From the NCBI GenBank assembly GCA_043754435.1, contig JAYUUS010000183.1, forward strand, positions 1 through 33,926: a stretch of 33,926 bases of DNA. Direction: 5' to 3'. The translations under genes and the position numbers were made by a program. The notes under the pieces are model-generated. The model saw only the letters and a program-made list of their open reading frames with translations, was not told where the DNA came from and made no database searches. Source of the stretch: JANNYA01 sp043754435 (GTDB lineage Bacteria; Pseudomonadota; Gammaproteobacteria; Xanthomonadales; SZUA-5). Within the stretch, counting starts at the first letter, position 1. The number at the start of each line of letters is the position of its first letter. Below, piece by piece: positions 23,873 to 30,946 of the stretch.

Positions 23873-23923
23873 GTTGAATAGCCCGGCAACCGCCCAGTGC
23901 GCTGGCAACCGGGGGAATCCAAC
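23873..23923. repeat. 51-bp imperfect palindrome between the SBBP gene and brnT
   Basis: GTTGAATAGCCCGG (23873-23886) pairs imperfectly with CCGGGGGAATCCAAC (23909-23923), and the inside contains GGCAACCG twice and a CAG-TGCG-CTG core. It ends in GTT...AAC order, the reverse of an attC, and has no U-tract. It lies downstream of the SBBP gene and about 100 bases upstream of brnT. Confidence 0.5.
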
Positions 23924-24025
23924 GTCAACACGCTGCCCGAGGTAGGACGAACGTGAAGTCATAATGGTAGCCTCGGTGGCAGGAACACGTTATTTGCGCG
24001 TGACTGCACCGTGGCGACCGGCTAG

Positions 24026-26176
24026 CTACTCAAAGCCATTGGCAAAAATGAAGTCCGCTTCGTTGTTTTCGACAAGCTTGCTCACGAATGCATCGCGCAC
24101 GCCGCCGAAGGCCGCCTGGAAGGGGTTGATGAGCGCGAAGTTGTTGGACTCTGTGAACCCCGCCACATAGGCGCTGCCAACTAGATCGACACCGATACCA
24201 AAGCCCTCGTCGGCGGAGACGCCGCCTAGATAGGTCGAATAGATCAGCGCCGAACCGGCCAGATTCAACTTGCTCACAAAGGCATCCGACGGCCCGCTTA
24301 GGGCTGCCTGCAAGGGTTGTGCCCGCGTCGGGAAGTTAGGCGAAGTCGTACTGCCAGTGACAAAGGTATTGCGTGCCAAGTCGATAGCGATGCCTTGGCC
24401 CTGGTCGTCGCCCGCACCACCCAAATAAGTTGAATAAACAATCGCCACCCCAGGCGGATTGATTTTGGCGACGAAGGCATCGTTGGCACCGCCACCGTTG
24501 GATGCCTGTAGCGGCGTGAGCGTTGGGAAGTTGGTCGAAGTGGTACGGCCGGTGAGATAAGCGTTCATCGGCGCATCGATGCTCATGCCGAACACTTCGT
24601 CAGTGCCAGAGCCGCCGATGAAGGTCGAATACAGCAAGGCGTTACCGGCCAAGCTAAAGTGGGTCAGGAAGCCATCGCGGCCGCCCGCTAGTGCCGGTTG
24701 GACGGATCCAGATGTGGTTGGGAAATTCGCCGATGTTGAGCTGCCGACGACAAACACTGCGGCATCATCTGCCACCGCCATGTCATAGACGCGGTCGTCG
24801 CCAGCACCGCCTAGGTACGTCGAATAAACAACTGAATTGCCAGCGACGCTAAACTTGGTCATGAAACCGTCCATGGCACCGGCAAGTGCTGCCTGGAACG
24901 GCGTTTGCGTCGGGAAATTCGGAGCGCTGGTGTTGCCGGCGATGTAGGCGTTGTCGGCGGGATCGACGGCAACTGCGGTGCCTTCCTCAAAGCCGGTGCT
25001 GCCCCAGTACGTCGAGAATACGATGGCATTACCGGCCGAGGTCAGCTTGGTCAGAAAAGCGTCGGTGCCGCCCACTTGGGCGGCGATAGTCGGCGTGACC
25101 ACTGGATAGTCGATTGAGGTGGTAGAGCCGGTAATGTAAACCGTGCCCGCACCGCTCACCGCGATGTCGTTCGCAACCTCAGTACCAACACCACCGATAT
25201 AGGTGGAATAGCTCAGCGCATTGCCGCTCAGACTCATCTTGGTCACAAATAAGTCCTGCCCGCCGCCATTAGTCGAGCTTGGCGTGCCCTGAATCGGGAA
25301 GTTGGTCGAACTGGTCATGCCCGCGACATAAGCATCACCGGTAGGGCCTACGACCAAGGAGGTGGCCTGATCCAAGCCACTGCCGCCCAAATAGGTTGAA
25401 TAGACCAGCACCGGGTCGATCACCAACGCACGCGCGTGATCGTAGCTGCCTAGCTCGAAGCTGACTTGGCTGCCACGCACGACATAGCCGCCGGCTACCA
25501 GGGTCTTGCCATTGGTTCCCTGTTGGTAGATCACCGGTGCCTTCTGACGCAGTTCGCCCTCGGCTACTGCAATGACCAGTTCACCGGCCGGATTAACCGT
25601 CAGGCTCTTGGCACCCTCGAAATTCAGCCGGATCGCAGCCGGGTCAAATCCAGGTTGGACGATGAAGTCATATTCGATCTCACTTGCGTTGCCGTAATAA
25701 ACCAAATCGATGCCCGGGTAAAGCTGGCTGTAGCGTACTTTGGCAAACGAGATAATGTCAGTGTGCCACTGGTCAGGATCACTGCCAATGAAGTAATTGC
25801 TAATGCCGGGCAGCGGCTGCAATCCGACCATGCTGGGCTTCACAGCCGCGCCGACAAAGCCCATGCGCACGATTTCAGCCTCTGCCTGCGGTGCGGTATC
25901 CAGCGCTTTCGCCTGGGGCTGAGCGAGCACAATCACCGACTCGTTCGCAGTCAGAAACATCGTATAGCCCTTGCCGCGTGCCAAGAACTTGACACTTGCA
26001 TCCGATTGGCCGACGTTGGGCTCGAAGCGCATCGGTAATGCAGCGTATTGAGCGGCGGCACTGCTTTCGGTCGAGCCTAAACCCGCTTGCGAGGGTAACG
26101 ATGCAGCAAGCAAGGAGGAACTAGCAAAGACCGCCAGCAGCGCGCCGGTCTTGCTTGAGAAATAGGTGTATGTCAT
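24026..26176 (-). CDS. Secreted SBBP-repeat beta-propeller protein with FANGFE C-terminus
   Basis: A 716-residue exported protein. Signal peptide about 1-31 (FASSSLLAASLPSQA). Residues about 45-255 form the conserved N-terminal domain that precedes SBBP propellers (LPMRFEPNVGQSDASVKFLARGKGYTMFLT; YPGIDLVYYGNASEIEYDF). Then come seven SBBP repeats (PF06739-like), each opening with YSTYLGG or a variant (STYIGG, STYWGS, STFIGG) about 55 residues apart, with SxNFPT toward the end of each, consistent with a seven-bladed propeller. The protein ends NNEADFIFANGFE, a short acidic/aromatic tail I recall on many secreted Lysobacterales proteins. Role unknown; probably surface or extracellular. It stands alone on the minus strand. 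Confidence 0.9.
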   Translation of the reverse strand: MTYTYFSSKTGALLAVFASSSLLAASLPSQAGLGSTESSAAAQYAALPMRFEPNVGQSDASVKFLARGKGYTMFLTANESVIVLAQPQAKALDTAPQAEAEIVRMGFVGAAVKPSMVGLQPLPGISNYFIGSDPDQWHTDIISFAKVRYSQLYPGIDLVYYGNASEIEYDFIVQPGFDPAAIRLNFEGAKSLTVNPAGELVIAVAEGELRQKAPVIYQQGTNGKTLVAGGYVVRGSQVSFELGSYDHARALVIDPVLVYSTYLGGSGLDQATSLVVGPTGDAYVAGMTSSTNFPIQGTPSSTNGGGQDLFVTKMSLSGNALSYSTYIGGVGTEVANDIAVSGAGTVYITGSTTSIDYPVVTPTIAAQVGGTDAFLTKLTSAGNAIVFSTYWGSTGFEEGTAVAVDPADNAYIAGNTSAPNFPTQTPFQAALAGAMDGFMTKFSVAGNSVVYSTYLGGAGDDRVYDMAVADDAAVFVVGSSTSANFPTTSGSVQPALAGGRDGFLTHFSLAGNALLYSTFIGGSGTDEVFGMSIDAPMNAYLTGRTTSTNFPTLTPLQASNGGGANDAFVAKINPPGVAIVYSTYLGGAGDDQGQGIAIDLARNTFVTGSTTSPNFPTRAQPLQAALSGPSDAFVSKLNLAGSALIYSTYLGGVSADEGFGIGVDLVGSAYVAGFTESNNFALINPFQAAFGGVRDAFVSKLVENNEADFIFANGFE

Positions 26177-26404
26177 GGGCTAGGCTTTGGTGGCGACTGG
26201 AGTGCCTATATACCCTTCATTCGGTGCGCTTTACTGTGAAGTAGTCCGCCTAAGGGGCTGCTATTGGCGCAATCGTCGAGCGTCGTTGTCGCCGGTTAAC
26301 AAGGTGCAAGAACGGGTAGCCGCAAGAAATACCCTGACAAATTGATCGTCATCGCCGCCGCACGCGCTAAACTGGGGCCATAACCCACAATCAACGCAAC
26401 GCAT

Positions 26405-27937
26405 ATGACCGCCATCAAACAAGCCGATTTCATTCAATCTGTCGCCGATGCGCTGCAATACATCAGCTATTACCACCCGGTGGATTACATCAAAAACCTC
26501 AGTCGGGCTTATGATTTGGAGCAATCGCCTGCGGCAAAGGATGCGATCGCGCAAATTTTGATCAACTCGCGCATGTGTGCTGAGGGGCATCGACCGATTT
26601 GTCAGGACACCGGCATTGTTTCAGTGTTTTTGGAAATTGGGATGGACGTGCAGTGGCCAGATGCCAGCCTGGGTGTGGAGGAAATGGTGAACGAGGGTGT
26701 GCGGCGCGCTTATAACTACCCGGATAACAAACTACGCGCCAGCGTGCTCAGCGACCCGGCGGGCAAGCGCATCAATACCAAAGACAACACGCCCGCCTGT
26801 GTGTTGATGAAGGTTGTGCCGGGCAACACGGTCGATGTGATTGTAGCGGCCAAAGGCGGTGGCTCGGAAGGCAAAAGTAAGTTCGTGATGCTCAATCCGA
26901 GCGATTCGATTGTTGATTGGGTGTTGAAAACGGTGCCGACGATGGGTGCTGGCTGGTGCCCGCCGGGCATGTTGGGGATTGGCATCGGTGGCACCAGCGA
27001 AAAAGCCATGATTTTGGCGAAAGAATCGTTGATGGAGCCGATTGATATGCAAGAGCTGATTGCGCGCGGGCCGCAAAACCGGATCGAGGAATTGCGCATT
27101 GAGCTGTATCAAAAAATCAATGAGCTGGGCATTGGCGCGCAGGGTTTAGGCGGGCTGACCACAGTGCTGGACATTAAAATCCGTGATTTTCCAAGCCACG
27201 CGGCGAATTTGCCGGTGGCGATTATTCCCAACTGCGCCGCCACGCGGCACGCGCATTTCACGCTCGATGGCTCCGGCCCGGTCACTTTAGAGGCACCCAA
27301 TTTAGCCGATTGGCCGACGTTGACCTACGATGTCAGTCAAGCGCGCAATGTCAATCTGGATACGCTCGATAAAGCCGAAGTCGCCACCTTTAAACCCGGC
27401 GAAGTGCTGCTACTGTCCGGCAAATTGCTCACCGGGCGGGACGCCGCGCATAAGCGCATGACCGAAATGCTGTCGCGCGGGGAAAGTTTGCCGGTCGATT
27501 TCACCAACCGCGTGATTTACTACGTCGGCCCCGTTGATCCGGTGCGCGAGGAAGTTGTAGGCCCCGCCGGGCCAACTACCGCCACGCGCATGGACAAATT
27601 TACCGCGCAGATGTTGGAGCAAACCGGTCTGATTGGCATGATTGGCAAAGCCGAACGGGGGCCGAGCGGAATTGCTGCGATCAAGGCCAATAAAGCGGTG
27701 TATTTGATGGCGGTCGGTGGCGCGGCATATTTGGTCAGCAAAGCGATCAAAGCTTCGCGCGTGGTGGGTTTTGCGGATTTGGGCATGGAAGCGATTTACG
27801 AATTTGAAGTGTTTGAGATGCCGGTCACGGTTGCGGTCGATAGCCTGGGTACGTCCGTGCATGAAACCGGGCCGAAACTTTGGCAGGGCAAAATTGCGCA
27901 CAGTAAGCTGGGCACAATTCCAGTGGTGGTGAGCTGA
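26405..27937 (+). CDS. Fumarate hydratase class I (4Fe-4S)
   Basis: A 510-residue TCA-cycle enzyme interconverting fumarate and malate with an oxygen-sensitive [4Fe-4S] cluster. The three cluster cysteines are visible: Cys66 in RPICQDTG, Cys185 in GAGWCPPGM and Cys277 in IPNCAATRH. N-terminal alpha domain (TtdA-like) to about 340, then the beta domain with GRDAAHKRM, YYVGPVDPV, AGPTTATRMD and GFADLGMEAIYEFEV (TtdB-like). Both halves are fused in one chain, as in FumA/FumB. No clear ribosome binding site precedes the ATG; the upstream 228 bases hold no other gene. pheA begins four bases after its stop, so the two are cotranscribed. Confidence 0.95.
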   Translation: MTAIKQADFIQSVADALQYISYYHPVDYIKNLSRAYDLEQSPAAKDAIAQILINSRMCAEGHRPICQDTGIVSVFLEIGMDVQWPDASLGVEEMVNEGVRRAYNYPDNKLRASVLSDPAGKRINTKDNTPACVLMKVVPGNTVDVIVAAKGGGSEGKSKFVMLNPSDSIVDWVLKTVPTMGAGWCPPGMLGIGIGGTSEKAMILAKESLMEPIDMQELIARGPQNRIEELRIELYQKINELGIGAQGLGGLTTVLDIKIRDFPSHAANLPVAIIPNCAATRHAHFTLDGSGPVTLEAPNLADWPTLTYDVSQARNVNLDTLDKAEVATFKPGEVLLLSGKLLTGRDAAHKRMTEMLSRGESLPVDFTNRVIYYVGPVDPVREEVVGPAGPTTATRMDKFTAQMLEQTGLIGMIGKAERGPSGIAAIKANKAVYLMAVGGAAYLVSKAIKASRVVGFADLGMEAIYEFEVFEMPVTVAVDSLGTSVHETGPKLWQGKIAHSKLGTIPVVVS

Positions 27938-27941
27938 GCCG

Positions 27942-29255
27942 ATGCCAAAAACTAAAGTAAAGCTAAAAGTTTCCGAAAAATTGCCAGCTTCCGCGAAGCT
28001 TGAAATTGACCCGGAACTGCACGATGACCCGTTGCAATTGCCGATCAAGCGCGCGGCAAAAGCAAAGCCAAAATCGAAAGCGCGCGCTAAGGTTAAAACG
28101 CCAGCCGCCAAAAGTGCCAAATCACCGAAAGCGGTGCGCGCCATTGTCAAACGCGCTGCGGCAGCACCCAAACGCCCGCCGCTGAGCTTGCCGGAACTCA
28201 GAGAGCGCATTGATAACGTCGATCAACAGATTCAGTCCTTAATCGCCGAGCGCGCCCGCTATGCCCGGCGCGTCGGGCTTGTCAAAGGCCCGCTTGCCGC
28301 CGCGATTGACTACTACCGGCCGGAGCGCGAAAGCCAAGTCTTGCGCATGGTGATCGAACGCAATACCGGGCCACTTTCAAACGGCGAATTGGTGCGCGTG
28401 TTTCGGGAGATTATGTCCGCCTGTTTAGCGCAGCAAAATCCGCTGCGGATCGCGTTTTTGGGCCCGGAAGGTACGTTTAGCCAAGCGGCGGTGCTCAAGC
28501 ACTTTGGCCATTCGGTGAAAGTGCTGCCGTTAGCGTCGATTGAAGAAGTATTTCAAGAAGTAGAAGCCAAAAATGCCGATTTCGGCGTGGTGCCCATTGA
28601 AAACTCGGTCGAAGGTTCGGTGCATCACACCCAGGATATGTTTGTTACTTCGAATTTGAAAATCTGCGGCGAAATTGAGCTCAGCATCCAGCAGCATTTG
28701 ATGAGCACGGGCGATGATCTAGCTAAAATCGAGCGCGTCTATTCGCATGTGCAGTCTTTGGGCCAATGCCGAATGTGGCTGAAGAAAAACCTGCCGAAAG
28801 CCGAGAAAATTCCGTGTTCGAGCAATGCCGAAGCCGCGCGCCGCGCGCGCAACGCGCCGGAAGCCGCCGCAATTGCCTCAGAAACTGCAGCACAGATTTA
28901 TGGCCTAAAAATTCTGCGCCGCAGCGTCATGGATCGCCCAGATAACACCACCCGCTTCGTGGTGCTCGGCCACAAATTGTTCGAGCCTTCCGGGCACGAT
29001 AAAACCAGTTTGATGCTAGCCGGAAAAGATCAGCCGGGTTTGCTGTATCAATTGCTCGACCCGCTCGCCCGCGCTGGCGTTAGCATGACGCGCATTGAAT
29101 CAAGGCCGATGCGCACCGGCAAATGGGAATACGCGTTTTTCCTAGATGTCGCTGGACATATCAAAGACGATGCGCTGAAATCCGCGCTTGGGGAAATGGG
29201 GCATTTGGCCGGGCAGCTGAAGATTTTGGGCTCTTATCCGATTGCGTTTGGTTAG
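27942..29255 (+). CDS. pheA: Bifunctional chorismate mutase / prephenate dehydratase with basic N-terminal extension
   Basis: A 437-residue enzyme converting chorismate to prephenate and then to phenylpyruvate for phenylalanine synthesis. Chorismate mutase domain at about 82-165 (LRERIDNVDQQIQSLIAERA...YRPERESQVL), prephenate dehydratase at about 168-345 (FLGPEGTFSQAAVL, VPIENSVEGSV, TRF motif at 337-339), and a regulatory ACT domain at about 355-435 (KDQPGLLYQLLDPLARAGVSMTRIESRP). The first 80 residues are unusual: a Lys/Ala/Pro/Arg-rich tail (KAKPKSKARAKVKTPAAKSAK) like the H1-type basic tails of AlgP-like proteins, absent from standard P-proteins of 360-390 residues. The start ATG is four bases after the fumarase stop; Met1 is the only upstream Met in frame, so the tail is translated if this start is used. 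Confidence 0.95.
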   Translation: MPKTKVKLKVSEKLPASAKLEIDPELHDDPLQLPIKRAAKAKPKSKARAKVKTPAAKSAKSPKAVRAIVKRAAAAPKRPPLSLPELRERIDNVDQQIQSLIAERARYARRVGLVKGPLAAAIDYYRPERESQVLRMVIERNTGPLSNGELVRVFREIMSACLAQQNPLRIAFLGPEGTFSQAAVLKHFGHSVKVLPLASIEEVFQEVEAKNADFGVVPIENSVEGSVHHTQDMFVTSNLKICGEIELSIQQHLMSTGDDLAKIERVYSHVQSLGQCRMWLKKNLPKAEKIPCSSNAEAARRARNAPEAAAIASETAAQIYGLKILRRSVMDRPDNTTRFVVLGHKLFEPSGHDKTSLMLAGKDQPGLLYQLLDPLARAGVSMTRIESRPMRTGKWEYAFFLDVAGHIKDDALKSALGEMGHLAGQLKILGSYPIAFG

Positions 29256-29257
29256 GG

Positions 29258-29302
29258 AATTCAAGCCATTTAATCAGTTCAAACGCTTGAATTTATTTGC
29301 TT
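29258..29302 (+). terminator. Inverted repeat after pheA, weak terminator or antitoxin operator
   Basis: AATTCAAGC (29258-29266) and GCTTGAATT (29285-29293) are perfect 9-bp arms with an 18-nt loop, followed by TATTTGCTT. A third half-site TTCAA lies at 29278-29282, forming TTCAA-ACGC-TTGAA with the right arm. This could end the fumarase-pheA message or be bound by the VapB-like antitoxin whose gene starts at 29323. Confidence 0.4.
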
Positions 29303-29312
29303 CGTAGTTCAG

Positions 29313-29325
29313 CATACGATGTATG
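29313..29325 (+). promoter_or_regulatory. Palindrome overlapping the antitoxin start codon
   Basis: CATAC-GAT-GTATG, a perfect 5-bp inverted repeat, ends with the ATG start codon of the antitoxin gene (29323-29325). It is a plausible autoregulatory operator of the toxin-antitoxin pair. No ribosome binding site is visible ahead of this start. Confidence 0.35.
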
Positions 29326-29613
29326 ACAACCTATTCGCAGCCAAAATCCCGCATTAATGCGCGCATCGATCAACAAGCCGAGGGGCAGCTGCGTTATGTC
29401 ACTGAGCACACACAAATGACCGTGACCGAGGCGCTACGCGCATCTATTGCGCTGTTGTATGAAAAGGTTAGCCGCGAGACGCTGCGTCCGGCGGACGTGC
29501 TTGCGCGCGGTCAAAGTTTTGTCGCGTCGGGTGCTAGCGGCGATAGCGAAGGATCGCGTGAATACAAAGCTATTTTGAGCCAGTCCTTTGCGCAAAAATA
29601 TCAAAGTAACTGA
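29323..29613 (+). CDS. Ribbon-helix-helix antitoxin of a VapBC-like module
   Basis: A 96-residue protein with SRINARIDQQAEGQLRYVTEHTQMTVTEALRASIALLYEKV, which fits a CopG/Arc-type ribbon-helix-helix fold (basic strand, two helices, T-V-T-E-A-L turn) in the first 50 residues. The C-terminal half is polar and probably disordered, where it would bind the toxin. Its stop codon is directly adjacent to the GTG start of a PIN-domain gene. DNA binding and autorepression are inferred from the family. Confidence 0.82.
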   Translation: MTTYSQPKSRINARIDQQAEGQLRYVTEHTQMTVTEALRASIALLYEKVSRETLRPADVLARGQSFVASGASGDSEGSREYKAILSQSFAQKYQSN

Positions 29614-30030
29614 GTGCTGATCGCCGATACCGGGTTTTTCTACGCGTTGGCAGATCGCAGCGACCGCCATCACGTTAGGGCGGTGTCGGTGCTACAAACG
29701 ATTACGGAGCCATTAATTACCACTTGGCCGGTGCTCACCGAAACCACACATTTGCTGATACGACGTTTGTCGCCACTGGCTTGCAGCCGCTTTTTGACGA
29801 ATGTGGCCGATGGCTTTTGTGCTGTGCATGCGCTGGATCCCGCGCATATTCGGCGTATATGTGTGCTAATGGAAAAATATGCGGATTTGCCCATGGATTT
29901 GGCCGACGCCTCACTGGTGTTGTTGGCAGAGCACCTCGGCGAAGGCAGAATTCTCAGTACCGACCAGCGTGATTTTCAAGCGTATCGATTTAAGAATCAG
30001 AAGCCATTTCAGAACGTGCTGATGCCTTGA
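29614..30030 (+). CDS. PIN-domain ribonuclease toxin (VapC-like), GTG start
   Basis: A 138-residue PIN nuclease. The acidic active-site residues are present: Asp5 in LIADTGFFYAL, Glu43 in LTETTHLL, Asp98 in DLADASLV and Asp117 in ILSTDQRDF. VapC toxins cleave tRNA or rRNA when not bound by the antitoxin. The start codon is GTG at 29614, immediately after the antitoxin TGA with no gap, so translation is coupled. Its own TGA (30028-30030) is one base before the rpfE-like ATG, which places the module in the rpfE-recJ transcription unit. Confidence 0.9.
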   Translation: MLIADTGFFYALADRSDRHHVRAVSVLQTITEPLITTWPVLTETTHLLIRRLSPLACSRFLTNVADGFCAVHALDPAHIRRICVLMEKYADLPMDLADASLVLLAEHLGEGRILSTDQRDFQAYRFKNQKPFQNVLMP

Positions 30031-30031
30031 C

Positions 30032-30946
30032 ATGAATAAAAAACCCCCTGAATTTCACGCCGTATCGAATCGACTCAGCGCAGGCGCATCTGTTGCGCTT
30101 TTGCCGAATCGCGCGCTGCAGCTGCCAGCGTTGGAAAACATAGCAAATGCTCAACAGGAATCTGCCCTACCCGGCCTGCGTGGTTTGCTGAGCGCGCTGG
30201 GTGTGGCGCAGGCACCTGCTGCTTTGCGCGCGCAGGCGTTGGGTGCTGGAGCTGCGCCCTTTGGACACTATTATGTGGCGCTAGAGCTTTGCTTTTGGCA
30301 GATTGAAATGGGTGGCGCGCGGTGGATGGCGCATGGGGAAGGCATCAAACTGTCGGCTGCAGAGCGCGCGGAAATTACCGCTGCGCTGGCAAGCCTGTTT
30401 GCTAGCGCTGACGCGCAGCTGATTGCGCATTCGGGTGGCGAACTCAGTCTTTTATGTGGCGCTGCTACCCCGGCCGTGCACGCAGCGTTCCCGGATGAAG
30501 CGCTCGGCTGTGAGCTGAAAAATATGCTGCCTAACCCAAAAGTGTGGCAGCGCTATCTCAATGAAGCGCAAATGCTGCTGGCGAATTTGCCGGTCAATCA
30601 GGCACGCACGGCGCGCGGTGAGGCAGCGGTGAATAGCGTGTGGTTTTGGGGGCCGGAAAGGGTAGTGTCTGATTTGCCACCTTTGGCAGTGCGCTATCAC
30701 GGTGATGACCCGATTTTGCAGGCTTTAAATTTGCCTGACGCGAGTTTGCCTGACGCGCCGCACGCGATTCAGATGGATGACTATCGCGCGTTGTTTGGCG
30801 CTGAGCTAGCCGCCGCCGTTGCCGCGCTACCGCCTGCGGCAAAACTATGGTTGAACGATGGGCGCGTCTTGCAAAGACGTGAGCCACCTGGTTTTCTACG
30901 TGGCTTATGGCGAGTCATCATGGCAACAGTGGGAAATAGCTCTTGA
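30032..30946 (+). CDS. RpfE-like / phosphoglycerate-mutase-like regulatory protein
   Basis: A 304-residue cytoplasmic protein of the family found upstream of recJ in Xanthomonads (RpfE, in the rpf cluster for diffusible-signal-factor regulation) and betaproteobacteria, annotated as phosphoglycerate-mutase-like. The recognisable block is LPVNQARTARGEAAVNSVWFWG, corresponding to the family NxxRxxRGxxxxNSLWxWG motif. The catalytic function is not established. The ATG is one base after the VapC stop and has no clear ribosome binding site; its own stop TGA overlaps the recJ TTG start. The family name rests on context and this motif. Confidence 0.8.
   Translation: MNKKPPEFHAVSNRLSAGASVALLPNRALQLPALENIANAQQESALPGLRGLLSALGVAQAPAALRAQALGAGAAPFGHYYVALELCFWQIEMGGARWMAHGEGIKLSAAERAEITAALASLFASADAQLIAHSGGELSLLCGAATPAVHAAFPDEALGCELKNMLPNPKVWQRYLNEAQMLLANLPVNQARTARGEAAVNSVWFWGPERVVSDLPPLAVRYHGDDPILQALNLPDASLPDAPHAIQMDDYRALFGAELAAAVAALPPAAKLWLNDGRVLQRREPPGFLRGLWRVIMATVGNSS

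Noticed and set aside
23873..23923. Reversed attC site
   Set aside because: The palindrome begins with GTT and ends with AAC on both strands, the opposite of an attC, which begins RYYYAAC and ends GTTRRRY.
9586..29325. A shared CATAC/GTATG regulon linking the palindromes at 9586, 23788 and 29313
   Set aside because: Arm length, spacing and centre differ at all three sites, and two belong to distinct toxin-antitoxin pairs. The common tetramer is likely chance.
29313..29325. Leaderless transcription of the antitoxin from a -10 at the palindrome
   Set aside because: No -35 with acceptable spacing was found, so the promoter cannot be placed.
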